This document shows, in pieces, positions 1 to 6,794 of a stretch of DNA of 10,062 nucleotides (position 1 is its first letter; each line of letters starts with the position of its first letter). The translations under genes and the position numbers were made by a program. The stretch comes from Dehalococcoidia bacterium (GTDB lineage: Bacteria > Chloroflexota > Dehalococcoidia > Dehalococcoidales > UBA5760). The DNA lies in contig DAOWDD010000008.1 in the NCBI GenBank assembly GCA_030639215.1, positions 1-10,062 of the forward strand, in the 5' to 3' direction. The notes below the pieces were generated by a model. The model was given only the letters and a program-made list of their open reading frames with translations. It was not told where the DNA came from and did no database searches.

Positions 1-1
1 G

Positions 2-274
2 GATATTTCCAGCCTGGTCCTGCTGGGAAGAGCAAGAGATGAGCTGGCGAAGAACGGTTGGCAGGTAGGCAATATTGATGCTACCATTGTGGCTGAGCAA
101 CCCAGGCTCAGTAGCTTTATTGGGGAGATGCGCCGGAAGCTTAGTCAGACGCTCAGTATTGATATGGGCAGGCTGAGTATTAAGGCGAGTAGCTCAGCCC
201 GGTTGGGCTTTATTGGAAATGGGGAGGGAATCGAGGCTCAGGCGGTAGCCCTGATAGAGGCTATTTCGAGCTAG
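2..274 (+). CDS. ispF: 2-C-methyl-D-erythritol 2,4-cyclodiphosphate synthase, C-terminal part
   Basis: This is the last 90 codons of IspF, cut by the left window edge. The enzyme cyclises CDP-methylerythritol 2-phosphate to the 2,4-cyclodiphosphate in the cytosolic MEP isoprenoid pathway and works as a trimer. The reading frame is open from base 2. It shows the family's C-terminal pattern: a helix containing SLVLLGRA, then WQVGNIDATIVAEQPRL (the family's N-x-D-x-T-I-x-x-x-x-P-x-L stretch), an IGEMRRKLSQTL helix, and the closing LGFIGNGEGIEAQAVALIEAI. The stretch before LGFIG reads KASSSA where the family usually has KATTTE. The positions that normally supply Thr/Glu contacts to the CDP phosphates are therefore Ser and Ala. 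An internal GTG at 89 is not the start. Many genomes place ispD just upstream or fuse it to ispF, but that lies outside the window. The family call is firm; whether the altered site is fully active is not known. Confidence 0.9.
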   Translation, partial: DISSLVLLGRARDELAKNGWQVGNIDATIVAEQPRLSSFIGEMRRKLSQTLSIDMGRLSIKASSSARLGFIGNGEGIEAQAVALIEAISS

Positions 275-355
275 ACAAGAGTGGATGATGATTATGTATT
301 GGATGGGTCCGGTAGTTAATCCTCTTCCCGGGATGCTTGGCTGCGTCTGTCCTTA

Positions 356-374
356 GCCCCGGTCTTACCGGGGC
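356..374 (+). terminator. Perfect 8-bp hairpin between ispF and cysE (possible terminator without U-tract)
   Basis: The arms GCCCCGGT (356-363) and ACCGGGGC (367-374) are perfect complements around a 3-base loop CTT. It is the most stable structure in the 141-base gap after ispF. No run of T follows, so it is not a classic intrinsic terminator. It could end ispF transcription weakly, protect a 3' end, or sit in the cysE leader, with the cysE start only 41 bases downstream. I saw no T-box motif (AGGGTGGNACCGCG-like) or recognisable riboswitch around it. The hairpin is seen directly; its role is a guess. Confidence 0.4.
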
Positions 375-415
375 AGCTAGGTATAGAGACTAGTTTATAA
401 AGGAGATGTAGTCCA

Positions 416-1066
416 ATGTCGCTCATTACCAGTGTAAAAAGGGATATCAGGGCCGTTCTTGAGCGGGACCCGGCCGCATCAAATGCTGTGGGGGTGGTGT
501 TTACCTATCCCGGGTTTCAGTCCCGCCAGTTTCACAGGGTGGCCCATACCCTCTATCGGAGGCATATTCGTGGGCTCCCCATGATGGTGGCTTACGCCAC
601 TCGCTTCCTTACCGGCATCGAGATTCACCCCGGGGCTAAGATTGGAGAGGGTCTCTTTATTGACCACGGCATGGGGGTGGTTATCGGTGAGACGACCGAG
701 ATTGGCGATAATGTTACCCTGCACCAGGGGGTAACCCTGGGTGGCACCAGTACTCAGAAGGTTAAACGCCACCCCACCCTGAAGGACAATGTTATGATTG
801 GGGTTGGCGCTCAACTTATCGGGAACATTACCATCGGGGAGAACAGTAAGGTGGGCGCCGGCTCGGTGGTGCTGAACTCGGTGCCGCCCAATGCTACCGT
901 GGTTGGGGTGCCGGGGCGGGTGGTAACGGTGAGAGACCCGGATACCGATACCGTGGAAAGGTTACCTGACCCGATAGGAGAGCAACTGGAAAACCTGGAG
1001 AGGAGAATAGCGGAACTGGAAAAGCGCCTGGACAGGGCTGAAGGGGGAAAAGGTGAAGGTATTTAA
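416..1066 (+). CDS. cysE: Serine O-acetyltransferase (short, Gram-positive-like type)
   Basis: This 216-residue cytosolic enzyme transfers acetyl from acetyl-CoA to L-serine, giving O-acetylserine for cysteine synthesis. An N-terminal helical part (about 1-65) leads into a left-handed beta-helix of hexapeptide repeats (about 68-165: [72 protein letters not shown]). D83-H84 in IDHGMG match the catalytic Asp-His pair. E69 stands where the E. coli enzyme has a serine-binding Asp, as I recall also for Bacillus-type enzymes. The length fits the short family (E. coli has about 273). A charged heptad-like helix follows (about 185-208), and the chain ends GEGI. A C-terminal Ile in this setting docks into CysK in the cysteine synthase complex of other bacteria. 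The ATG has a good AGGAG ten bases upstream. The last codons overlap the cysS start. Confidence 0.95.
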   Translation: MSLITSVKRDIRAVLERDPAASNAVGVVFTYPGFQSRQFHRVAHTLYRRHIRGLPMMVAYATRFLTGIEIHPGAKIGEGLFIDHGMGVVIGETTEIGDNVTLHQGVTLGGTSTQKVKRHPTLKDNVMIGVGAQLIGNITIGENSKVGAGSVVLNSVPPNATVVGVPGRVVTVRDPDTDTVERLPDPIGEQLENLERRIAELEKRLDRAEGGKGEGI

Positions 1067-2498
1067 TACTCTTTCCGGAACGAAGGAAGAATTCGTGCCC
1101 CGGGGTAATGAAGTCAAGATGTACGTCTGCGGGGTCACCCCCTACGATGACAGCCATATCGGGCATGCCATGAGCTATGTTATCTTTGATGTCATCCGGC
1201 GTTATCTTCAATTTAAAGGCTATAAGGTCAAGTATGTACAGAATATTACCGATATTGATGATACTCTTATCGACAGTGCTGGTAAGCTCGGCAGCTCGGT
1301 CAGCGAGCTAGCCGGGAGGTTCACCGACAGCTATTTTGAAGATATGGACGCCTTAAATGTCGGCCGGGTCGATATCTATCCCCGGGCTACCGAGGAGATA
1401 GACAAGATTATTGAGGTGATCGACGGCCTGATAGATAAGGGGTATGCTTATCCTGCCGGGGGCAGTGTCTATTTCCGGGTAGGTAGCGTACCTGATTACG
1501 GGAAGCTGTCCCACCGCAGCCTGGAATCTATGATGGCCGGGGGTAATGTAGAGTTCGGTAAGGAGAAGGAACACCCTCTGGACTTTGCCCTCTGGAAGGC
1601 GGCTAAGCCGGGTGAGCCCTGGTGGGAGAGCCCGTGGGGCCGGGGCAGGCCGGGCTGGCATATCGAGTGCAGTGCAATGTCCTTAAAATACCTGGGGGAT
1701 ACCCTTGATATTCATGGCGGCGGTCAGGACCTGGTCTTTCCTCACCACGAGAATGAGATTGCCCAGTCGGAGAGCTTTACCGGCAAGAAGCCGTTTGTTA
1801 AATACTGGCTGCATAACGGGATGGTGCAGTTCGGTGAGGAAAAGATGAGCAAGTCCCTGGGCAACCTGATAACCATCAAGGAGGCGCTCACCAAGCACAG
1901 TGCCGACGCTATCCGTATCTTCATCCTTAACTCCCACTACCGGAGCCCGCTGACCTACCTGGAGGAATCATTTGAGGCGGCGGAGAAGGCTGCGGAGAGG
2001 TTGCGGCAGGCGGCGCAGAGCGAGGCCGGTGGAGAAAAGGGTGAGGGGCGGATAGATGTTGATACCTACCGCAGCCAGTTTGTTACCGCGATGGATGATG
2101 ACTTTAATACGGCGCGGGCGCTGGCTACCCTGTTCGATTTAGCCCGGGAGATTAACCGTGCTGTTGAGTCGGGTTATCGTGTTGCTTCCGCCCAGAAAAT
2201 GCTTATCGAGCTGGGTGGTATTCTGGGACTGACTTTCAAACCACCGGGGAAGCCGGTTATTGACGCCGGGCTGGTGGCCCGGATTAGAGGCTCGGTCTAT
2301 CAAGAGCTTAATCGTGTTGTTACTGCGGAGGCAGCGCAGACGGCGGAAGAGTTGATTGAGGAGCTGATTAGTCTGCGCAATCAGCTGCGCCAGGATAAGG
2401 AGTGGCAGCTTGCTGATATAGTCCGCAGCAAGCTGGATGAAGCCGGTATCACTCTGGAGGATACCCCTAAGGGTACGGTAGCAAAGTATAGGCGGTAG
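1053..2498 (+). CDS. cysS: Cysteinyl-tRNA synthetase
   Basis: This class I synthetase of 481 residues charges tRNA-Cys. The order of motifs is complete. C26 lies in YVCGVTPYD, followed by the HIGH box (H35-H38). WHIECSAM carries C206, [20 protein letters not shown] carries H231/H232 and E235, and the KMSKS loop is at 264-268. C26, C206, one His of the HH pair and E235 are the expected zinc ligands that select cysteine. A helical tRNA-binding region fills about 300-420. The end [14 protein letters not shown] matches the family's usual L-E-D-T-P-x-G-T tail. The start is GTG at 1053, preceded by a G-rich AAGGGGG (1041-1047). It lies inside the last codons of cysE, so the two are probably translationally coupled. 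The first signature motif has Pro in CGVTPYD, as in mycothiol ligase MshC, but the full length and C-terminal domain favour CysRS. Confidence 0.96.
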   Translation: MKVFNTLSGTKEEFVPRGNEVKMYVCGVTPYDDSHIGHAMSYVIFDVIRRYLQFKGYKVKYVQNITDIDDTLIDSAGKLGSSVSELAGRFTDSYFEDMDALNVGRVDIYPRATEEIDKIIEVIDGLIDKGYAYPAGGSVYFRVGSVPDYGKLSHRSLESMMAGGNVEFGKEKEHPLDFALWKAAKPGEPWWESPWGRGRPGWHIECSAMSLKYLGDTLDIHGGGQDLVFPHHENEIAQSESFTGKKPFVKYWLHNGMVQFGEEKMSKSLGNLITIKEALTKHSADAIRIFILNSHYRSPLTYLEESFEAAEKAAERLRQAAQSEAGGEKGEGRIDVDTYRSQFVTAMDDDFNTARALATLFDLAREINRAVESGYRVASAQKMLIELGGILGLTFKPPGKPVIDAGLVARIRGSVYQELNRVVTAEAAQTAEELIEELISLRNQLRQDKEWQLADIVRSKLDEAGITLEDTPKGTVAKYRR

Positions 2499-2505
2499 GC
2501 TATCC

Positions 2506-2718
2506 ATGAACGATATCGGGATTATTGTACTGGGTGTGGTTGTACTGGGGCTGCTTGGCTTCGGCTGCCGGGGCTTTTTTGCCAACGCTGATATTCACCT
2601 GGCGCTCCGGATAGCGGTGGCTGCTATCGGGGTGGGGGTCCTGGTGCTGGTGGTAAGAATGGTTAGGGCCAGGTTAAACAGGAATAAGAAGGAAGGACCC
2701 GGGGAGGTCGAGAAATGA
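2506..2718 (+). CDS. Small two-helix membrane protein of unknown function
   Basis: This 70-residue protein begins with an ATG 7 bases after the cysS stop. A weak purine-rich site (AGGCGGTAGG) overlaps the cysS stop. Two hydrophobic segments are clear: about residues 4-19 (IGIIVLGVVVLGLLGF) and about 34-52 (LRIAVAAIGVGVLVLVVRM). They are separated by a short loop with one Cys and followed by a basic, then acidic, soluble tail. The positive residues after helix 2 suggest that both termini face the cytoplasm. I do not recognise a family. Its spacing, strand and composition match cysS, so it is likely the third gene of the cysE-cysS unit. No catalytic motif is visible. It is short enough that a search against related genomes should confirm it is conserved. 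Confidence 0.65.
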   Translation: MNDIGIIVLGVVVLGLLGFGCRGFFANADIHLALRIAVAAIGVGVLVLVVRMVRARLNRNKKEGPGEVEK

Positions 2719-2783
2719 TTATTACCAGCTCGGCTTTCGGAGGTGGTTTTTCAGTGCTATGGCCTTCACAACTCGCTGTCTGA
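2715..2783 (+). other. Possible truncated gene start (22 codons) overlapping the stop of the small membrane protein
   Basis: An ATG shares bases with the preceding TGA (ATGA at 2715-2718). It has GGGGAGG (2701-2707) 7 bases upstream, a better ribosome site than several intact genes here. It encodes MIITSSAFGGGF, then ten more residues, and stops at 2783. The first residues resemble the start of the YbjQ-type protein at 4648 (MIITTSG), and also the usual start of YbhB/YbcL (PEBP) proteins (M-x-I-T-S-S-A-F-x-x-G). It could be the stump of a gene cut by the arrival of the adjacent MFS gene. It may equally be non-coding, because most of its first half also forms the hairpin at 2724-2747. Low confidence. 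Confidence 0.2.
2724..2751 (+). terminator. Putative intrinsic terminator of the cysE-cysS unit
   Basis: The arms ACCAGCTC (2724-2731) and GAGGTGGT (2740-2747) pair at 7 of 8 positions with one central G-G mismatch, around an 8-base loop. A run of five T (2747-2751) follows directly. It lies 5 bases after the small membrane protein's stop and before the convergent MFS gene, where a terminator is expected. Read on the other strand it has no T-run, so it would work for + strand transcription only. Confidence 0.5.
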
Positions 2784-4409
2784 TGGCTGTCGGGTAGCAT
2801 CATCAACAGTAGAAACCAGTTTTCTTCTGGGGAGGAAAAGGGATACTATGAGGCTGCCCCCGAAAACACCAGCGAGAGTGTAAAAGGTAACCCGCATTGA
2901 ATCATCCACTGCATTAACTCCTATCGCTCTAAGTTCGCTGATATCTTCATCCGGATAGTCGCTCTGGGTCTTCTTGATTTCGGCTTCAAATTCCTTGAGT
3001 TTCATATGCTTGCTACTGTCTGTAAGCAAGACAGTTAAATCATTTTTTTCCTGTTGGGGCAGACTAACGCTGTCATTAATTCCCCCGACAATACTTGACA
3101 GGAAGGAGGCTAGCATGATTGCCCCTACCGCAGCAGTCCCGATAGCCCGTCCCAGATTGAGGAAGGTGGAATAAAGCCCTGATGCTTCATCAGTCTCACT
3201 TGATTTTGCGAAAGATATCGTTACATTTCCAATTTGGGATAGTGCCAGCCCCATACCGATACCGATTAAAGCAAGACCTGGTGTCAGGCTCATCACTGTC
3301 ATACTGGGGCTGAAAGAATTTGCCATGACAATGGCTCCGGCAATCATAACAACTATCCCGATTCTAATGAGGTGTTCAATTTGGATTCGAGTCACCAAGC
3401 GAGCTGTGATAAAACTCAGTGCTAGCATTGCTAATGGCATCGGAATGACAGCTACACCTGTCTCAAAGGCGTTTGTGTGTAGCATTGTCTGTAGGAAGAA
3501 TGGAGTAGCAAATAGGATTGCCCCTAGCCCTATTAGTATAATCAAGGTTGTTGATATCCCGGCCATATAGGGTCTGTTCCTGAATAAAGAGGTGGGTACC
3601 AGGGGCTCATTCCCCTTCCTTTCCTGCCTCTTTAACCATAGCCTGAACATCAGCAGAAGAATACCTCCGGTAATCATGAACAGAGGAGCAGCGGAGATAC
3701 CGAACGGTGCAATCTCCAGTCCACCTATTACCAGCGGCTTCGCCGCTTGCCACCAGCCATAGGTATTGGCACTGATTACGCCGACTACCAGAGAAACCAA
3801 GCCCGTAGTAGATAGTGCGATACCACCCCAATCCAGCCCGGGCCTTTTTTCGGTTTTTCCTTGTCCGACAAGAAGACGAGAAGAAATGAGTATCGCGGCA
3901 ATGATAAATGCCTCCATACCGAATGCCCATCGCCAGGTGGCATACGTTGTAAACAGGCCACCAATGATGGGACCAATAGCAGCACCGCCCACCAGAATCG
4001 CTGCATAAACCGCAAAAGCACGCACCCTTTCTTTACCCTGATAGGTTGTCACGAGGAACGATAATATTGCTGGTATCATAAGAGCTGCGCCTATGCCTTC
4101 AATAACAGACCACCCCAGAGTCAGCACTATTATGTTCTGGCTTAGGGCTGCTGTTACAGTACCTATACCGTACAGAATAACCCCAATGATGAATATCCGT
4201 TTTGTTCCATAGATCTTGGCGAGTTTGGCGCTGGCAATCATACCTGCTGCCATAACCAGCGAATATACGGCTATCGCCATCTGAATGTGCTGAATCTCGG
4301 TATTCAAGTCCTGAGACAATGCAGTAATCGCGACATTCATCATGGTCGTATCAATCGTAATGATGAACATTGCCAGGGATACTACAATCAGCACATTCCA
4401 TCTATGCAT
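2766..4409 (-). CDS. MFS drug-type exporter, DHA2 (EmrB/QacA-like) 14-helix family
   Basis: This inner-membrane, proton-driven antiporter has 547 residues from the chosen start, the usual DHA2 size. It shows IDTTMMNVAI (D20, motif D1 of helix 1), a motif A relative ASAKLAKIYGTKRIF (about 59-73) and motif C, GPIIGG (146-151), before WRWAF. Many hydrophobic segments follow. A long hydrophilic loop precedes the last helix (FYTLAGVFGGSLIVSLFLP), typical of 14-helix members. Motif A has Lys65 where the family normally has Asp. I chose the ATG at 4407-4409 (MHRWNVL) because AGAGGG lies just upstream. An in-frame ATG at 4437-4439 would add ten residues but lacks a ribosome site. The gene runs against all its neighbours, has visibly more A+T-rich sequence and its own promoter, and no regulator or membrane-fusion partner lies beside it. 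The substrate cannot be read from sequence. Acquisition by transfer is an inference. Confidence 0.92.
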   Translation of the reverse strand: MHRWNVLIVVSLAMFIITIDTTMMNVAITALSQDLNTEIQHIQMAIAVYSLVMAAGMIASAKLAKIYGTKRIFIIGVILYGIGTVTAALSQNIIVLTLGWSVIEGIGAALMIPAILSFLVTTYQGKERVRAFAVYAAILVGGAAIGPIIGGLFTTYATWRWAFGMEAFIIAAILISSRLLVGQGKTEKRPGLDWGGIALSTTGLVSLVVGVISANTYGWWQAAKPLVIGGLEIAPFGISAAPLFMITGGILLLMFRLWLKRQERKGNEPLVPTSLFRNRPYMAGISTTLIILIGLGAILFATPFFLQTMLHTNAFETGVAVIPMPLAMLALSFITARLVTRIQIEHLIRIGIVVMIAGAIVMANSFSPSMTVMSLTPGLALIGIGMGLALSQIGNVTISFAKSSETDEASGLYSTFLNLGRAIGTAAVGAIMLASFLSSIVGGINDSVSLPQQEKNDLTVLLTDSSKHMKLKEFEAEIKKTQSDYPDEDISELRAIGVNAVDDSMRVTFYTLAGVFGGSLIVSLFLPRRKLVSTVDDATRQPSDSEL

Positions 4410-4533
4410 TGCTTTCCCTCTTTTTACGACTCCCTCCATCCGTAATTTGTCGCGTCTCTTCTTGATTGCGTATGTAATTGTTTGGTATAGGATTGGATGC
4501 GTTTCATAACCGGCGGAAATTTAACCTAGCCGT

Positions 4534-4563
4534 ATCTTATACCTCCCATATAATTTCAGTCAA
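4534..4563 (-). promoter_or_regulatory. Promoter for the MFS exporter
   Basis: On the - strand, TTGACT (4563-4558) serves as the -35 box. The -10 is TATAAG (4541-4536) at 16 bases or TAAGAT (4539-4534) at 18 bases. Transcription would start near 4527, leaving an untranslated leader of roughly 115 bases before the ATG at 4409. The leader is A+T-rich. No clear operator palindrome or attenuator hairpin was found in it. Confidence 0.55.
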
Positions 4564-4580
4564 ACTCCTGCCTTTCTAAT

Positions 4581-4609
4581 TTGATGTTTTCTTACCTCTG
4601 GGTTATGAT
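4581..4609 (+). promoter_or_regulatory. Promoter for the YbjQ-like gene, uvrC and GTPase unit
   Basis: TTGATG (4581-4586) and TATGAT (4604-4609) are separated by exactly 17 bases, five of six matches each to the sigma-70 consensus. The predicted start near 4616 leaves a leader of about 23 bases with AGGAGG (4626-4631) before the ATG at 4639. It is back to back with the MFS promoter, the two -35 boxes being 17 bases apart. No LexA-type box is visible, so SOS control of uvrC is not supported here. Confidence 0.6.
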
Positions 4610-4638
4610 TTCTGTGGCTGTTATGAGGAGGATATCGT

Positions 4639-4962
4639 ATGTATAAGATGATTATTACCACCTCAGGCTATGTCGAGGGTAAATCGATTGTCAGGACCAT
4701 CGGTTTGGTCAAGGGCAATACCATCCGGGCCAGGCATGTCGGCAGGGACATTATGGCCGGGCTCAAGGGTATTGTCGGGGGCGAGATAAGCGACTACACC
4801 GAGATGATGTCTGAAGCCAGGGAGCAGGCTATCAAGCGTATGGTAGAGGATGCCGAGGCTAAGGGAGCCAATGCCGTGGTCAGTATGCGGCTGGCGACCT
4901 CGATGATAATGCAGAATGCCTCTGAGGTGCTTGCCTACGGGACTGCTGTCGTGCTGGAGTAG
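4639..4962 (+). CDS. YbjQ/UPF0145 family protein
   Basis: This small soluble protein has 107 residues, the normal length for the family. The whole chain matches the YbjQ (UPF0145, sometimes called heavy-metal-binding) pattern: MIITTSGYVEGKSIVRTIGLVKGNTI, then GRDIMAGLKGIVGGEISDYTEMM, a helix SEAREQAIKRMVEDAEAKGANAVVSMRL, and the closing EVLAYGTAVVL strand. Structures of family members are ring-shaped oligomers, but the cellular role is not established. The name 'heavy-metal-binding' is weakly supported, and no Cys or His cluster is present here. The ATG at 4639 has AGGAGG 7 bases upstream. A second ATG at 4648 (MIITTSG) is where many family members begin and may be the ancestral start. The uvrC start follows 9 bases after the stop, so the two are co-transcribed. 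Confidence 0.88.
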   Translation: MYKMIITTSGYVEGKSIVRTIGLVKGNTIRARHVGRDIMAGLKGIVGGEISDYTEMMSEAREQAIKRMVEDAEAKGANAVVSMRLATSMIMQNASEVLAYGTAVVLE

Positions 4963-4971
4963 AGGCTAGGG

Positions 4972-6789
4972 TTGACCAACAGTCTTATCTTGGAGCAATT
5001 AAAGCAACTGCCGACTGCTTCCGGCGTTTATCTGATGAAGGACACTGCCGGGAACATTATCTACGTCGGTAAGGCGGCTAACCTCTTTAAAAGGGTAAGG
5101 TCATACTTCACCTCCGGGCAGAAGCTGTCCGCCAAAGCACAGCGGATGGTAAGCCGGGTCAGGGATATCGATTTCTTCGTCACCTCATCGGAACAAGAGG
5201 CGCTTATCCTTGAGCTGAACCTGATTAAGAGGCACCGCCCCCGCTACAACGTCAGCCTCAAGGATGATAAGACCTTCCCTTACCTCAAAATAGATATAGA
5301 TAATGACTGGCCCAGGGTATATGTCACCCGCCGCCTGGAGCAGAAGGGCGGTCGCTACTTTGGCCCCTTTGCCAGTGCCAGGTCGGTACGCCAGACGCTA
5401 AAGGTGCTGAAAGAAATTTTCCCATTCCGTTCCTGTACCAGGAATATTACGGGTAGCGCTCCCCGCCCCTGTCTGCAGCATCACATACAGCACTGCCTGG
5501 GGCCCTGTATTGGCGCAGTGAGCAAGGACGAGTATGCTGAGGTAATCCGGCAGATAGTCCTTTTCCTTGAGGGCAAGCAGGAGAAGGTCATCCGTGAGCT
5601 TGAGGGCAGGATGGAGGAGGCGGCCAGAGCCCTGGACTTCGAAAAGGCGGCCCTACTCAGAGACCGTATCCGGGCGGTAAAGCAGGTCATTGAAGGACAG
5701 AGGCTGGCGACCCGGGTAAGGGGTGAGCAGGATGTCATCGCCTTCGTCCAGGATAAGGGCCGTGCCTATGCCCAGGTATTCTTTGTTCGTAGTGGCCGGC
5801 TGGTGGGCCGGGAGAGCTTTATCCTGGAGGGTACCCGTTCTGAAGAACCGTCTCAAATTATGACCAGCTTCGTCGAGCAGTTCTATCACTCAACCCCTGG
5901 TGTACCTCCCCTGTTGCTGCTCCAGCACCCGCTGGAGGACAAGGCTGTTATCGAGGGCTGGCTGCAGAGGAAAAGGGGGGCTGGGGTCAGTATTCAAGTC
6001 CCCCGTCGGGGCAGTAGAAAAGAGCTGGTCGATATTGTCGCCGAGAATGCCCGGCAGGGGCTGGAACAGCTCAAGATTAAGCGCCTGGCTGCACCGAAGG
6101 TGCTTAAGGCTGCCCTGGACGAGATAAAGAGGGAGCTTAAGCTGCCCCGTCTGCCATCCCGCCTGGAGGGCTATGACATTTCCAACATTCAGGGAAAGCT
6201 GGCCGTGGGTAGTATGGTGGTCTTTGAGCAGGGAAGCCCAAGAACTTCCTGCTACCGGCGCTTCAGGATTAAGACGGTGCCCGGGGCTGATGATTACGCC
6301 ATGCTGGCCGAGGTGCTTGGTCGCCGTTTCAAGCGCTTGAGCAGTGCCGCCGATGACTGGGCGGTCCTGCCCGACCTGATACTGATTGACGGGGGTAGGG
6401 GGCAGCTCAACGCTGCCTTGTCCGCAATAGACAAGGCCGGAGCGGGCCCGGTACCCATTGCCAGCCTGGCCAAAGAGAATGAGGAAATCTTTATTCCCCG
6501 GCGGGCGAAGCCGGTTGTTCTGCCCCGCAGTTCCCCGGGGCTCCAGTTGCTTGAGCGCCTCCGTGATGAGGCGCACCGCTTTGCCCTGGGTTATCATCAG
6601 AAGATACGCAGCCGGGCGGGTATTACCTCAGCCCTCGATGCCGTCCCCGGTATCGGGCCCAAGCGCAGGAGGGCCCTGCTTAAGCAGTTCGGTTCGCTCG
6701 CCGGTATCCGGAGGGCTTCCCCTGAGGAGCTGGCCGCCGTTGAGAATATGAACCCTAACCTGGCTAAGAAAGTAAAGGAGTGTCTGTAA
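4972..6789 (+). CDS. uvrC: Excinuclease ABC subunit C
   Basis: UvrC makes both incisions around a DNA lesion after UvrA/UvrB recognition, in cytosolic nucleotide excision repair. At 605 residues it is full length. The N-terminal GIY-YIG nuclease (about 14-95) has GVY (18-20), YVG (31-33) and R41. A four-cysteine cluster C155, C167, C175, C179 matches the known metal/iron-sulfur site. The UVR helix pair that binds UvrB spans about 203-240 (EGRMEEAARALDFEKAALLRDRI). The C-terminal RNase H-like nuclease has D402 in YDISNIQG, D440/D441, D473 in LIDGG and H535 in EAHRFALGYH. A helix-hairpin-helix DNA-binding pair closes the protein (about 555-605, VPGIGPKRRRALLKQFGS). The start is TTG at 4972 with AGAGG (4961-4965) upstream. 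No other in-frame start fits the N-terminal domain. All catalytic features are intact. Confidence 0.96.
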   Translation: MTNSLILEQLKQLPTASGVYLMKDTAGNIIYVGKAANLFKRVRSYFTSGQKLSAKAQRMVSRVRDIDFFVTSSEQEALILELNLIKRHRPRYNVSLKDDKTFPYLKIDIDNDWPRVYVTRRLEQKGGRYFGPFASARSVRQTLKVLKEIFPFRSCTRNITGSAPRPCLQHHIQHCLGPCIGAVSKDEYAEVIRQIVLFLEGKQEKVIRELEGRMEEAARALDFEKAALLRDRIRAVKQVIEGQRLATRVRGEQDVIAFVQDKGRAYAQVFFVRSGRLVGRESFILEGTRSEEPSQIMTSFVEQFYHSTPGVPPLLLLQHPLEDKAVIEGWLQRKRGAGVSIQVPRRGSRKELVDIVAENARQGLEQLKIKRLAAPKVLKAALDEIKRELKLPRLPSRLEGYDISNIQGKLAVGSMVVFEQGSPRTSCYRRFRIKTVPGADDYAMLAEVLGRRFKRLSSAADDWAVLPDLILIDGGRGQLNAALSAIDKAGAGPVPIASLAKENEEIFIPRRAKPVVLPRSSPGLQLLERLRDEAHRFALGYHQKIRSRAGITSALDAVPGIGPKRRRALLKQFGSLAGIRRASPEELAAVENMNPNLAKKVKECL

Positions 6790-6794
6790 GCAAA

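Noticed and set aside
275..415. T-box, SAM or other riboswitch controlling cysE
   Set aside because: No T-box motif or other known conserved core was seen; only one compact hairpin is present.
479..1211. Antisense frames over cysE and the cysS start
   Set aside because: They mirror well-supported genes and show no domain or ribosome site.
1053..2498. Mycothiol ligase MshC rather than CysRS, because of the CGVTPYD motif
   Set aside because: The 481-residue length, the complete C-terminal region and the D-T-P-x-G-T tail fit CysRS; MshC is shorter.
2139..2585. A 148-codon open frame on the - strand across the end of cysS and the small membrane protein
   Set aside because: It is low-complexity and antisense to the CysRS C-terminal domain, with no family-like features.
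4560..4640. SOS (LexA) control of uvrC
   Set aside because: Neither a GAAC-N4-GTTC-type nor a CTG-N10-CAG-type box is visible at the promoter.
2700..4640. A mobile element carrying the exporter
   Set aside because: No transposase, integrase, terminal inverted repeats or tRNA attachment site were found; only a short near-duplicate at the borders supports insertion.
5890..6597. A 235-codon open frame on the - strand inside uvrC
   Set aside because: It is antisense to conserved UvrC sequence, has no recognisable domain and reflects the G+C-rich codon pattern of the real gene.
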